Source of the DNA: Trichinella spiralis
Taxonomy: Eukaryota > Nematoda > Enoplea > Trichinellida > Trichinellidae
Direction of reading: 5' to 3'
NCBI GenBank assembly: GCA_000181795.3
Contig: CM012953.1
Location: 13,791,595-13,855,594 of the forward strand
DNA: 64,000 nucleotides
The translations under genes were made by a program, and so were the position numbers. How positions within the stretch are numbered: the first letter of the stretch is position 1; each line of letters opens with the position of its first letter. Shown here piece after piece: positions 25,967 to 38,482 of this stretch. The notes below the pieces were generated by a model. It saw only the letters and a list, made by a program, of their open reading frames with translations, was not told where the DNA came from and made no database searches.

Positions 25967-27540
25967 AATGTTAAAGTAAATAATGGATATTTACAACAGC
26001 TTACTTAGTTCAGCATTTTGGGCAGTATTTTTTCCCACACAATTTTTACTAAAATTGCTGTAAGCGGTTTGCATCGTTTATATTATTTTACTGTAGTTAC
26101 ACTGCATCTGAATACTGTAGTTATGCAGCGTTTCACGAAATTGCTTTTGTTAGCACTTGAAAGTATTTATACATTTTTACAGCATTTTTATTTACTAGGT
26201 AGAAAAATAAAACAGTGAATAAATATTTTGAAAAGCAGAATAAATTTTACTCAATAATTATTTACATATTTGAATTAATGTTACTCCATGCATTAGTAAT
26301 GATGTTTTTGTGCAACAAGAAAAAGTTTTTATTACTCATTCTCAACAAATTAGCAAAATTTTAAATGGAATATAAAAATTAATTTATTAAACATGTATAT
26401 CTAGTTTAAAAGCTTAGAAATAATTTGTTCACTTTTTCCTTGTCACACATTAATAACTAATAATGATAATCAATTAGATGAGCCATGTTACATCACATCA
26501 TTGCAGCCTAAAGTCCAACAAACTTTACTGTCATATATTTTAAAACAAAATCTTATTCAAAAAATGAACTTAAATTCACGAGATGAAAACTGCTATTAAT
26601 ATATTTATATGTGAGACACACAAAAACTGATTATTACTATGAGCAATGAAACATAATCAGTCACAGTTATAAAAATGTAAAGCTTATTTTTATTCTGCAC
26701 TAACAGTATTAAAAATCTAAAAAATAGCTATCTTAAAATGTCAATCGATAAAAAATAATTGCATAATTAAAGGAAATCAACCCAATTAATTAATTCACAA
26801 GTTGTATGCAACAGTGACACATTCATTTAATACAAAGCAGTTTACTGCTGAGATCATAATAAAACTATGAAATAATGCAAAGAAACATTATTATGCAAAG
26901 TATCACATGTGTAAGTCGACAACGCACAATGTAAAATAGTGCAACGTGAATTTTCGTCCACCTCGAGCACAGCAGAAGCATTTTCATGTCCACAGTAATT
27001 GGGTACACTAGAAACCGTGATCAATTTTTTGTTACCAAAAAATCTATGGTAGCTAAATGAAGTTTAATTATTGATATGTACAAAAAAATTCAATAGCAAC
27101 AATCAAGTAAGGTTTCCAGTATGGTTATTGCCGGGATTTACGAAATTCAGATAAGCAGGAACAACCGTAAATGACTATACTACGTAGAGCTACAATAATA
27201 CTGATGCCTACTAATAACCTCTTCTTCTGTTTCCTTCATCACACGAATAATATATATAAATTTTTACTCACACGTAATAAAAACAGAGTAATACAAGGTT
27301 TCAAAAGTCAAATATTTGGGAAAACAACGAAAAAGAACACAGAATAACAAAACACAAAACTAGTCACAACACACTCAGTTCATCCATTACTGATTTTCAC
27401 AAAGACAAGAAATACAGTAGGGTTCTAAATGCCATCACAGACGCACCATCATAACACTATGAAATAATGCAGCGCGGATCCAGTCCAGCACTCTCTAACA
27501 TTCATTCAGTATAACACCACACAGACTTACGGCATACATC
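25967..27540. other. Intergenic, no gene recognised
   Basis: Holds the 3' UTR of the homeobox gene (AATAAA at about 26219-26224) and then non-coding AT-rich DNA. From about 26900 the composition is less AT-rich as the transposon relic at 27541-28258 is approached. No supported coding frame. Confidence 0.5.
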
Positions 27541-27559
27541 CAAAATTTTTTCACAGAGC

Positions 27560-27655
27560 TGTAGCCATGATTTCTACAAATTCGTTTTATATTTCAGGTG
27601 ATTTCTAAATGGCTACTTTGGAAGTATACTTGATCAATTCTTCCAAATGAGTATC
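27560..27655. repeat. Second copy of a 96-bp tandem duplication inside the hAT relic
   Basis: Nearly the same sequence as 27751-27846, about ten mismatches by eye over 96 bp and no obvious gaps, offset 191 bp. On the minus strand it decodes to a decayed version of DTHLQELIKYTSKVAI followed by stops, whereas the other copy is open. Confidence 0.8.
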
Positions 27656-27750
27656 ATTTCCAGATTGAACTTTGGTGCCATCTACCTTTATACCGTAGAA
27701 CCCAATGTCACAACGTCGGCATTCACTTGCAGTTTCTTCACAAAATTCTC

Positions 27751-27846
27751 TGTAGCTATGATTGCTACAACTTCGTTTTGTATTCCAGGTGACTTATAAA
27801 TTGCTACTTTGGAAGTATACTTGATCAATTCTTGTAAATGAGTATC
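27751..27846. repeat. First copy of the 96-bp duplication
   Basis: Partner of 27560-27655. This copy retains the open minus-strand frame of the DUF4371 region, so it is the less decayed one. Confidence 0.8.
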
Positions 27847-28258
27847 TTTAACCAATGTAAATTCAAACAATCTTAAAAACAAGCCGAACGAGGAACATGT
27901 TTCACTTGAATAAACTGAATATGATTCATCGTCAACACGAAATGAAAGCTCATTTGAAGCCAGAAATTTTATCACATCAAATATCACCGTATCGTAGTAG
28001 CGGTTTTTAAACAGTTGATTTTCATTGACCAAACTTGAAGTTTCTCGATTTTCGTTCACATGCAACCTTTTTTGCTATCCATTTAGAGATTGCCCACATG
28101 TGAGCTGTTGACATTTCACGCCTTGCAAAACCATTCGATTTATCAAGTGCGCATTTCCATTTGCGGTAACCACTCTCCACTTCCAAGCACCCTGATCTAG
28201 CGCCAACACTTCTAAAAATTGAATCCAAGCCGGAAGAAATGGAAGCAGAAAAGCGCAT

Positions 28259-31097
28259 GAAACGCAGCCATCAATCTAGTATTCTGGATTATTTAACATC
28301 TGACAATAAATAAAGACTTTGTTAACTTTTGACGAAGTGGCCATTATGAAAAGTGAAACCGTTTTTTTTCGGGTGAACCTTTAAAACCTTTGTAAGTTGC
28401 AAACTTGTCCATGTAGAACAAATTTCTCCGCGCATTGATGTTCAACTTACACAGGTTTTACCGTACTGAGATATCTCTGATAAGATACAATAATACCACC
28501 AACTGAAAGAGCTGCATTGCACAAGCTGTGGATGCTTTCTTTCCTAGAAAATGGAATAAAATTAGCAATCTTGCTTGAAGAGATACAGCAACAGATGCTT
28601 TTTGTAATTATTTTTGAAAGAGGAAAAGTGACGATTATTCCTAACAACAAAAATTTGATGATCACAGCGATAAAATTACGAATGCACTCGATAAGAAAAA
28701 TAAACTGAAGATTATTCTTTATTCAGTACTGCGGTGCTACCATCGACGAACACTGGCCGTAGCAAACACTCGGGGTTTTTCATGAATGCCCCTGCCTGAA
28801 TTTCTAATCGTGCGCGAAATTTAGAAAGTTGCAAAATTTTATTTTCAAACAACATCATTAACATCACATCTGTTCTAACTTTTTTCCATATACATTCAAC
28901 GGTCTCGAAACTTTCAAACATATCAAACGCCCAAAAACCCCCTTGAAGTTTTATATTAAAATTTAAACATAGAAAATAAGAATCACTAAGAAATATGTTG
29001 TCAAAGTGTCTATCTAAAGTACACTTTTATGGACTTTTGTAAATGTAAATTTTAATACCCGTAAAATAATCAAATTACATCTCAGAATTAACTTTTATGC
29101 TGTACTGAACTGGTTTTTATACATTCATTCAACATAATAAAAGAAACTACTATTAATTCTATTAAAGTCTCAATTTCATTTTCTTATGAGTAAGCTTCTT
29201 CCACTGATCGGTTTGTTCGTCGGCAAGTCAAACGAATCTTAATTTCTAGTTCCGTTACTACTCAACAGCACTGCTTTTCTGAGTAAGAACGTTCTTAGGT
29301 TACGCACGTCTTTGTCAGTACCAACTTCGCGCTGTTACAGAATTATGTCTGTTCTCATTTACTTGACGTTTTAATTCTACTTCTTATACAGCATTAAACT
29401 GAATTCTGAATTATGGTAGGATGACGTTTGTTACGTAAACAACTAATCTTCATGCAACTACAAGACCAAGCTTTATTATTCAACACAATACGTACGATGC
29501 ATGCAAATATCTATAACCATACACACGACCTTACCTATGCTTATATTAGAAGAACACTTGCCATAGCACATCGATATACAAAGCTGCCATATTCCATTTT
29601 ATCCACCGTCTTTTTTACCGTACCCTTCTTGACACTCAAGGTTTAATTTTGATACAAAATACGATATCCAATACTTTTTATTTTTAAAAATAATGAAGTA
29701 TTATTACTTATAGAATGTTTAAACCTAAATATGAATTTCTGAAATCTTGAAATCTTTGTAAAATTCTTCAACTGCCACTGTAATTAAGTAGCAAAAAAAC
29801 AATAAACAGTAATATTGAAATTCAAGCACAAATAATATTTTATTCCTACTGTTCACCGCTAAAATTTATATTTTCAGACATTTTTTAACTAAAATATTGT
29901 TTGGAAATGTAAATCTGCGCCAGGATCAATTTTGCTAGAATAACAAGCCATTAATTTGTTAAAGTAATACACTGAGGCTTTTAAACAATTTTACAGTACT
30001 GCATGAGTAATTGAAATTCACGTTCAATGCATTCTGTATCGCAAAATGAACAAACAACACTAATTTTCGGAAGTTTAATAACGCCCAAAATGATAGCAAG
30101 TCATTAAGTTGTTTCACTGTAGCTTGGAGCTGCGTCGTATTGTTCATGCTACGTCATTTCTTAATGCAGCTCCTTCCTACAGATTTGAATTATGCTTAGT
30201 GCATTCAGTTTGAAGGTTTTGTTTGAGTTGAGCATGTAAATTTACTTGCCACCCACTGAAGTAGAGAGTAAATTTTTTAAAGCGAAAACATCGCAGAACA
30301 ATTTCCAGAAAAGTAAAGCAACCTTATATAATAAACTGATCGTTAAAGTGAAATAAACACAAAAGTTAACTTCTGTACGCTAAATTTCATTAATTACTTT
30401 AAAATTAATAATATATTTTATTTTAATACACTTAACAATTAAATAACTTTTAAAATTATTATTAATCTTAAGGTATGTTTACTTAACAACAAAAACATCT
30501 GATAAATTAAATAAATGACGCATTTTAAAAAAAGAATTAATTTTCTTGTTTTAATAAACTTTAAACATAATTTTAGACTTTAACAGTTATAACTTTATAA
30601 ACTTATGCTAAATCATCCATCAGTTTGAGTAAATATAACCTTGATTATAAATTGTTTTTACAGTATTCAGCAAACAATATTGTATACTGTCAGTTGTTGT
30701 TAGTTCTTGTTTTGTTATGCTTTGTGCTTTGGCTTTGATCACTGGAAACAGATTTGTCATTTTTATTTAGAAGAGTAGCAGGTGATATTTTTACAGCTAC
30801 TTGTTCACAATTGTTGTTAGCGGGGCATTAAAACTATTTTCATTATTCTGTATTTTTAATTGTAATTGCAGTAATTTTGTCATTTTCATCTTTTCTATAC
30901 ATAATCTATCATATTTTGATTATTTTCTTCTAAAAATAATAATTTATTGTTTTATTTAACTGTCACTAATATTGTATTGGCTTGCTGTACTTGTATTACG
31001 TAGGACAGCTACGTTGATTGCGCACATTTTAATTGCAGTAGCTGTGAGTTTAAAGTATTTTTACATTATACTATATGATTGTTATAGATAAAGAAAT
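28259..31097. other. Intergenic region with hairpin and unassigned minus-strand frames
   Basis: Minus-strand open frames at 28921-28712 (69 codons, ending in STAVLNKE just before a minus-strand AATAAA) and 28665-28447 (hydrophobic, 72 codons) do not match any family I know. A hairpin-forming inverted repeat sits at 28383-28459. From about 29650 to 31097 the DNA is plain AT-rich and must include the RBM5-like promoter. Confidence 0.4.
28383..28459. repeat. Inverted repeat, stem about 17 bp
   Basis: The arm at 28383-28399 (AAAACCTTTGTAAGTTG) pairs with 28443-28459 (CAACTTACACAGGTTTT) with one mismatch, leaving a loop of about 43 nt. It could be a terminus of a small transposon or a folded RNA. 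Nothing else supports either reading. Confidence 0.55.
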
Positions 31098-34000
31098 ATG
31101 AGTAGTGATTATCGCAGTAAAGGTTATAGTGGCGAAAGCAGTGATCGTCGTTTACATGCTGAGCATCATAATTATGATTATGCCTATGATCGACGTCACA
31201 GGTTTGTGATGTATAATGAAGAATATATTATTTATTTTATTTTATTTTATTTTATTTTATTTAAGCAGAAACCATTCCTCTCGCTATGAACGTAGTCGTA
31301 ATCGCAGTCGCAGCAGCTCATCTGATTGGAGTAGATCTAGTAGGCATCGAAGTTACCGCCGCAGTCGAAGTCGTGAACACCGAAACTACGATGATAGTGA
31401 CGAAGGCTATTCCAAACGTTCACCTTTTTGTGATGAAGATGTAAACTGCATCATTCTTCCCTTGTTTTGTTACACATGTTGTACAATATAAAAAGAATAT
31501 AATTGTTTAACTGTGGCAAACGTATTTAAGCGAACATATGAAAGCAACAGGCCGAGATATAGATATGCCAACATTGAACCAAATAGTACACTTGTTGTAA
31601 AAGGAATTCCTCTAAGCTATAACGAAGAACTGGTAATTCTGTTTGAAAAAAAATTTTGCATTGCAAACTGGAGAAAGCTTTTTTATAGGTTCGAAATGCA
31701 GTTGTTGAAATGGGAGTGACACCGATAGATGTCAGAATATTACGAAGAAGAGAATCAGGTTATTAATTATGTTTTAGTTTATTCTTGTTTACTTATGCGT
31801 TGTTATGTATATATACATATGTGTGTGTACGTTTGTGCATGTTTGTGATTATGCATAAAAACTAATATTGTTTTATCATTAGTTATGTTATTTCAGGCGA
31901 AAGTCGTGGATTTGGGTTTATTGAATTCATGAGTATAGAAGAAGCAACTAAGTACATGGAACGTAGTCAGGTTTGACCGTATTTTTAACTTATTGTAATA
32001 TTATTGCAAAATTGAACGAAGAAAAATCAGTTTTTTCGCTTTTGCGTAGAATTGCATTTTTATGAACTACTAATATGTGTGAAGTTTCAAGTTATTATAC
32101 AGTCGACCCTCGACATTTGCGGTATGTGCGTTCCGGCGTTTCCGCGAATACTTACCGTCTCTATTTATAAGCTCTGCTTATGCCTTATAGACTTGCGCAG
32201 TTGCCTGAAAACTGCATGGAATATCTCAGAGCGTCTACTGATTTGCATGTTAAACATTCCATATATATTTTTTCATAATTCCATTGAATGCATACGTTTG
32301 TTCCTGTGTGCAACCTTGCCAGAAGTGGATGGACTGTCCGGTGCATTTCTTTTAAAAAACATTACTATGGAAAGTTGTCTTCCTTTTTTCATTATTTACA
32401 AAATTTGCTCGGACCCATACCATAACAAACAGAGAGGCAGCTACAGTGAATAGAAAGATCAAAGCTCAGTATAAAACAAAAACTACTGCCTAGGAAACTA
32501 GCAGTACATCAACAGTATGTAGGCATAAGCCATGGTAAACCCCTATAGCATCATGCATTACGTATTTACTCAAATTTTGCGTTATTCTCACGGTGTGTTG
32601 GACTGTGCTAGCCTGAGAGCGGACATTCTGCTCTTCCAGACATGTTTGCACCCGTTTCCAAGCTTACCATCAGTTCAAGAATCATGTGATTGCAGCTGCT
32701 TTAAACCGTTCGTTCGCAGCCTTCCTTTTTGTTTGGCCCTAATTGTTGTTTATCTTATTTATCTTTTCATTACTAGTGGTTAGTTAAGGCTCCTAGTTTG
32801 ATAAAGTCGTTATCGTTACATTTGGCTTTTTGATCTACATTGTTGGCTGTTGTTATGCACGAATCCACTCGTTAATGGTCATCGACACGCTAGATATAAA
32901 GGACTCGAGTTTTCATTTACTCCGCTTTATTCAATAATATCAGTTACCTCATCACAAATCGGGCCGACTGTATTTGCATTTAAAACGTGTAAAATTTCTC
33001 TTCGATGTTGTTATTTGACAGTGAGATACAGCGCATTCAAAAGTATATGCTGCCTAAGACTTTGCGTAAGTTGTATTTTACATGTCAAGAATTTATCGTA
33101 CATTTCATGATAAGTTTTATCAAACAAAAATTGCTGTAATGTTTTTGTAATTAAACATTTTATTGTAATTTTTAAGGTTATACTGCTTTTTTACGCAAGA
33201 GCCATTTTTGTTGTATTGTTTGAGACGATCGTAAAATTCACTTCTTTTTGTTTATGCCAGTTGAATTTATAATATTGCGAGCTATTTTTATAGAACTTGT
33301 AATTAATTGTTTTTATTGTACAGTATGAAAACAGTTTAATTTAAAAATATTGCAAATAGCATATTGCTTGTGCAACTGTATTTATTTTACGTGACGATAT
33401 TTAGCGATTAAACGAAACTTAAAATTTTATACGCCATTTTCTAGTGGAAAATTTGTTCACTCTATTTATTAAATTGAATAATGCGTAATGAAGGTAAAGC
33501 AAATGGAAATGGCATTTGCTCTTCAGTTCAACAAAATAACTCTAACATTTAGAGAATGTGAAGTAGTAGCAATGCGAGATGTTAACTGCGTACGTATTTA
33601 GGGGTTTCTTGAAGTCAATGGACGCCGGATGGCCGAAGTTCAGTACAGTATTAATAAGAACACATATCCGTCAGCTACATTCGTGACTAGTCAGAGAGGC
33701 GGAGATTGGATCTGTGGAAAAGTAATAGTTGTGATTCATGATTTGCAAGAATATAATTTCTTCGATCATGTTTTCAGTGCACTACAAATAACTTCAAGAA
33801 ACGGGATCACTGTTTCAAGTGTGGTGTCAGGAGAGAAGATTCAGATCCAGTATGCGGTGATGGAATTAATGAGATTGGTGTCATGCCCTGTGACAGTGAG
33901 TGTTGTTGCATTATTTATTTATTATTTATCAACAGTCATCTTTATTTGTAAAAATTTTGCACAATAGCTCTGCTATTTCGAAATCTACCCTACAGTCTTG

Positions 34001-37000
34001 ACGAAGTGAAATTGACCGATCACTTGAATCGGACATGTGCAATGACCATTCAGCAGGTGCTAATTGCCAGGAACGTGGAGAATGGTTTCTCTAGGGGTTA
34101 CGCCTACGTACAAATGACAAGCGTAAATGATGCCGCACAACTGCTTACAACACTGACGGCAGTTTCAAAATTGATTATTGATGGACGAGAAAGTATGCGA
34201 TTGCTTTCATCTTATTAATCAAATTGTTAACGCTTTTTGTTTAATTCAATTTCTATCTTAGTTTTGGTTTCCTATTCGAAAATCCCGCTTTGTACAGTTA
34301 TTGCGGAAACTGCGTTAACTCGTGGCGGTTCAAATTTGAATGTAATTTTTGATTGAATTTATTATATAATATATAATTTTGTTCAGTAATATTTATTTTC
34401 AGCCTGGTAATTCGAATTACTTCAGTTCCGGTGGAACTGCTGACAAGGCGGACATGTTGATTAGTCAAAGTAATTCGGACGCATGCAAACCATCTTTACC
34501 ACTTAAATTTATATACTTATATTATTTTTTCTTGAACAGTTTTTCATTATTCCAGTGAAAGAGGAGGGGAGATAATAATTTTTTTTGTTTTTTTGTGATG
34601 AGAGTTGAAAGAATTAGAGGTAAATTGGAGCGTATTCTTTAATAGTTGGAATTATTGAATTTGCATCAGCGTGACAGACAGGCAGACAGACAGATTGTTT
34701 TAAGCAAAACTGAAAAACAATTACAAATGGTATGGCGCATGAAAATGAGGACGATGGTTACGGCGTTGTACCACTGATGCTTTTCGTCGCAGTTGCTTTT
34801 CTCACTGTTTTGAGGATTTTTTAAGCACCAAAAAAATATTTTTTCAACGTATATTTTGGAAAAAAGAAAATAAAATCAACTTTGAGAGGGTATTGATGAT
34901 TTGAATTTTAATGCATAATTTTCACCATTCCAGCTGATTACACCAACGCCGCTGCAGCTGTTGCGCAGAGTGCTATTAAAAAGGCGCAAGTATTACGGCA
35001 GGCAGTTACGCAGGTTTGAATTTCTTTGTTTTCTTTTTCTCATATTCGCAATTAATTAATTATTTATTCGTGTGAATAATTTATGCAGGTTACCAGTGCC
35101 GCTTTGCTCGAAAGTGGTGCGGAATATAAGCTTCAAAATACGGCTGTACTGATGGCAGGAGGAGGTACGCAAAATGAAATTGGAAACTTGTCGAAAAATG
35201 TCCCGTCAGAAGAGTCCAGTGTTGTTGTACCCCAGTCGTCGGATGTTTCCCTTGGAACGGTGGACACTGCTTACGGAAAATTGCAACGATATCGTACGTC
35301 AATTTGTAGTTTGCAGGCATTTGCTAACATTGCCAAGCTACACCGCACAAGTTGTTGTATTTAATTGATCTGTTTTATTATTAAATTCAAACAGAAAGAA
35401 TATTTATTTCACTTTTATACCTAGTAGGGATACTAGGAGAATGTGATTTGGCAAGCAATAACTGAGAAGGCTTCTTTTTCTTCATGTTATTATTATATAT
35501 GAAATTTACATGAACAATTGTTTGTTTCAGCTGCCCCAAATGTCAGTCAATTTCAGTATGATCAAACCAGTGGATATTATTACGATCCAACTACTGGTTT
35601 GTATTATGATTCGAATAGCCAGGTTTTTACTCATTTGTTTCAAATACATTGCCGCTTCGATGTGACAGTGGGCTGTTTCATTGAACTATTTCGTTTTAGT
35701 ATTTTTACAACAATACAACGCAGCAGTTTCTTTACTGGGATAGTAGTTATCAGACGTATTTGCCGGTAGTGTCGTCGCAGGGTGAAGATGTTGGCGTTGG
35801 GGAAGAGTCGTCGACAACGAAAGACAAGAAAACTGCCAAGCCGAAGCAGGAAAAAGTGAAAGTAGCCAAAAAAATACAGAAAGATATGGAAAAATGGGCG
35901 AAGGCGCTGAATCATCGCAAGGAGGCTGTTTCGACGACGTCATCGTCGTCGTCGTCTTCGACGAAAGTTGTTGCTGCACCGGAAGTGGAAGCGGCAGCAG
36001 TAGCAGCTAATTTGACAATATCCGCCGGCACGGTTGGTGCGGATGTTGTTGCCGACGACGTCGTTGCACAGAGCTCGTCCGCGGCCAATGCTGCGTACAC
36101 GATGCTCGAACGGACCGTGGTCGCTTGCTTTGTTCTTCTATATTTAAAAATTTTCAATTGTCCACATTTTGTTTTTCGACGGAACGTTATTTTTTTACAA
36201 TTGGGATATTTTTTCTTTTATAGGCGGATCCTGAATTTCAGCTTGATCATCATCAGGTGATGGTGATACAACACGGCGCGAATGTGACCACTAGTGACGT
36301 GGAAAATCCGCCTAAAAAATCCACATCCGTAGAATTGAATTTTTTAAAGGAGCCGGACGTGGACTGGGAAAAATTGGTCTGTCTTCTGTGCAGGAGGCAA
36401 TTTCCAACCAAAGATATGTTGGAAAAACATCAACGGTTGTCCGAAATGCACAAGGTAAACAAACAAACAAACAACCAACAACGGTTGACTGTTTATCCAG
36501 CTCATCGTCTAGCGCCTGTTGCTTGATTGATTGGTTTGTGATTATTAAAAAAAAAGAAATGTTGTGTTACAATCATCAAAATCAGTGAGAGTGATGGTTT
36601 GATTCTCGAATGGAAAGTGTGTTGTAGAGCAATTTGGCGGAAAAGCAAGGAAAGCTTAACAAGTCGCGGCAGTTGTCTGCCAGCTCGGCCGGCACTACTC
36701 AATACCGGGATCGTGCAAGTGAACGACGTGCGAAATTCGGCCTGGACGATCAGCCACACCCAAACAAATTGAAAGAGAAATTCTTGGAATCTTTGGAATG
36801 GTAGCGGTCGATTATTTTAAACGCTCTTTGGCTGGGGGCGCGTTGTCGCGCCCCGTGCAGGAATTTTAATATGATACCCCTCAGATGACGATGTTTTCTT
36901 GCTTTTTTTCTCATTTAGCACAGCCGTGGCCACTCACAAGCCAGCTGTTGAAAGCATTGGCTCTAGATTGATGAGAAATATGGGCTGGAAAGAAGGACAA

Positions 37001-37269
37001 GGATTGGGAAAATCCAATCAAGGCATCACCAATCCAATTGAAGTAAGCATACGTTGCCGCTTGTGTTTTTTTGCACATAACCTCTCACACCAAGCTTTGT
37101 TGTTGTTGCTGTTTTCTCTAATTTTATCCCTCTTTTTTTCTAGTCTGAGAGGCGTGTCCAAGGTGCCGGCTTAGGGGCTCCTGGTTCCGTTTACAAAGCC
37201 AACGCCGGGGCCAGTTATAAAGAGCACGTGAAAGCGGCACTGCGGCAGAAGTTTTTCGAAAATCGATGA
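31098..37269 (+). CDS. RBM5/RBM10-type splicing factor (RRM-ZnF-RRM-OCRE-C2H2-G-patch)
   Basis: Eighteen exons in phase: 31098-31201, 31269-31440, 31531-31632, 31689-31758, 31897-31970, 33602-33721, 33778-33895, 33968-34192, 34262-34341, 34403-34469, 34934-35013, 35089-35293, 35531-35622, 35700-36116, 36224-36454, 36628-36800, 36919-37042 and 37144-37269; 859 residues, close to human RBM5/RBM10. Order: RS-rich N-terminus (1-92); RRM1 (about 106-186, [11 protein letters not shown]); RanBP2-type zinc finger (about 208-235, DWICGK then [16 protein letters not shown]); RRM2 (about 254-345, [24 protein letters not shown]); OCRE (about 474-525, [16 protein letters not shown]); C2H2/U1-type finger (about 690-715, [16 protein letters not shown]); G-patch (about 785-825, [17 protein letters not shown]). 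Members act in the nucleus on 3' splice-site recognition and alternative splicing. Polyadenylation signal AATAAA at about 37463. Least certain junction: the 36116 donor. Confidence 0.92.
31203..31268 (+). repeat. (TTTTA)n run inside a 67-bp intron
   Basis: Most of intron 1 of the RBM5/10-like gene, about 31229-31261, is a tandem run of ATTTT units that also serves as its polypyrimidine tract before the acceptor at 31268. Confidence 0.7.
32100..32970. mobile_element. Non-autonomous Tc1/mariner-pogo (Tigger-like) element
   Basis: The left end reads CAGTCGACCC and the right end GGGCCGACTG, giving 10-bp terminal inverted repeats with one mismatch, each flanked by a TA dinucleotide (32098-32099 and 32971-32972), the target site of this superfamily. 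The left end continues TCGACATTTGCGG, in the style of Tigger/pogo termini. The 871-bp interior is less AT-rich than the host intron. It has only short plus-strand frames and none resembles a DDE transposase. It lies in the 1.6-kb intron 5 of the RBM5/10-like gene and accounts for over half of that intron. Confidence 0.7.
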
Positions 37270-37837
37270 ATTTTTTTTGTTTTGTTCCAATTCAAATTTT
37301 AGGTATCTACCAATTTGAGAGAGAGAGAGAGAGAAAAAAAAGAGATGCCCATTTGAGCTTTAAAAAATAAAATGGGCAATTTTTGATGTGTGTGTTATTA
37401 GCTTTTTTTTTCTTTTTCTTTTCCCTTTTCTACTACTGCTGCTTAAAAAGTGGATTCAATTGAATAAATATAAAAAATAAAAGCTTGATTAGATGAGGAA
37501 ATTTTGATATTTCAATTTCAATCATTATACCTACAAAAATCATATACGAGATTCCACGTTTGACAGAGAATGAAAATTGCAAACAAAATTGATATCGCCT
37601 TTTCCAATGCAATGCAATATGAAAATGTTTTACAATTTTAAAGTTGTTTGCTTTAATGCAATTAGCTGTACTTTAAAATATAATAGTTGACTTTGCAATG
37701 AAATGAAATAAATCATTACACCGACGGCGACTAAAACTGCTTCTAGGTGAGATATCTTTTACAGATGGCAATTTTGAAAATTTCAAATTTGTCTACAGTG
37801 TTCTTTGATTTGAAATTTAATTATTCATTTAAGAATA
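37270..37837. other. RBM5/10-like 3' UTR and LIM gene promoter region
   Basis: Contains a (GA)n run at about 37318-37334, the likely polyadenylation signal at 37463 and AT-rich DNA up to the LIM gene. No further coding sequence seen. Confidence 0.5.
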
Positions 37838-38482
37838 ATGTCCGCAACGAGAAAAGTGATTTTGGATAAAGAACAAATTCCCGTTAATAAAATGCTATTC
37901 TGCTCGTTGTGCAAGGGAAAATTGTACGCGCCAAGTGCTTACGAAGTGAACGGAAGAATTTTTCACACGTCCTGTGTTGTGTGCTTCAACTGTCGCCAAG
38001 ATGCCAGTGAAAGTTGCCATACCGTCGGAAGGGGAATTTTCTGTACAAATTGTTACCAAGAAATTTACTCGCCCATTTGTTTCCAATGCTCCAATCCAAT
38101 ACTGAACAACCAGGGCGTCATCGTCCACAACTGCGTCTACCACACCGAATGTTTGAAATGTCCCTACTGTAACAAGCGAATTGTGCTTGGTGAAGAGGTA
38201 ACCGTGATTAAATTCAATTTTTAAATTTTTTCAATTCTAAATTATTCGTTTTTTATGCAAATTTTATTCAATTCAAAATAGTTTATTTAAATATTTCATT
38301 AATATTTCATGTAATGAAAATTGTTCTTTTTTTTCTTTTATCAAAATGTAAAATAATTTAAACCAAATGTTTAAAATTTGATCAAATTCTAATATTTTTT
38401 TTAGATTACAAAAAATAACCACTGGAAATTAAAATGTGAATCGTGTGAAAAATTCGTCACCGCGAAAATTCCCTTTCAATAG
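37838..38482 (+). CDS. Two-LIM-domain protein
   Basis: Two exons, 37838-38197 and 38405-38482, joined in phase 0, giving 145 residues. LIM1 is at residues about 22-73: C22-x2-C25, H43-x2-C46, C49-x2-C52, C69-x2-C72. LIM2 is at about 81-135: C81-x2-C84, then YHTEC, C-x2-C (CPYC) and CESC, its last part supplied by the second exon. There is no homeodomain, kinase, PET or PDZ segment, so this is a LIM-only protein. Such proteins act as protein-protein adaptors, either in the nucleus or on actin structures; the sequence does not decide which. The Gly-rich linkers typical of CRP/MLP proteins are absent. The start is the first ATG after stops in all frames. Confidence 0.85.

Larger units (their letters stand above)
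27541..28258 (-). pseudogene. hAT-type (ZMYM1-like, DUF4371) transposase relic
   Basis: Two overlapping minus-strand frames joined by a frameshift near 28022-28065 resemble the N-terminal half of hAT-derived ZMYM1-like transposases. The upper part (28258 to about 28070) carries the TTF-type zinc-finger pattern, including GYRKWKCALDKSN and a downstream STAHMWAI. The lower part (28065-27688) has the DUF4371 signature: IFDVIKFLASNELSFRVDDE, a FGLFLRLFEF block, LIKYTSKV and SPGIQNEVVAIIA. No ribonuclease-H core or hAT dimerisation domain follows, so the copy is truncated. A 96-bp segment is duplicated in tandem (see repeat) and its second copy has in-frame stops. I read this as an inactive fossil. 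Terminal inverted repeats were not found. Confidence 0.7.

Noticed and set aside
28447-28921. Two minus-strand frames considered as a small two-exon gene
   Set aside because: No family resemblance, no clear donor-acceptor pair in phase, and they adjoin transposon debris. Left as intergenic.
32052-33110. Three plus-strand open frames of 83-133 codons
   Set aside because: They lie in an intron and mostly inside the Tigger-like element. None looks like a DDE transposase or any other family.
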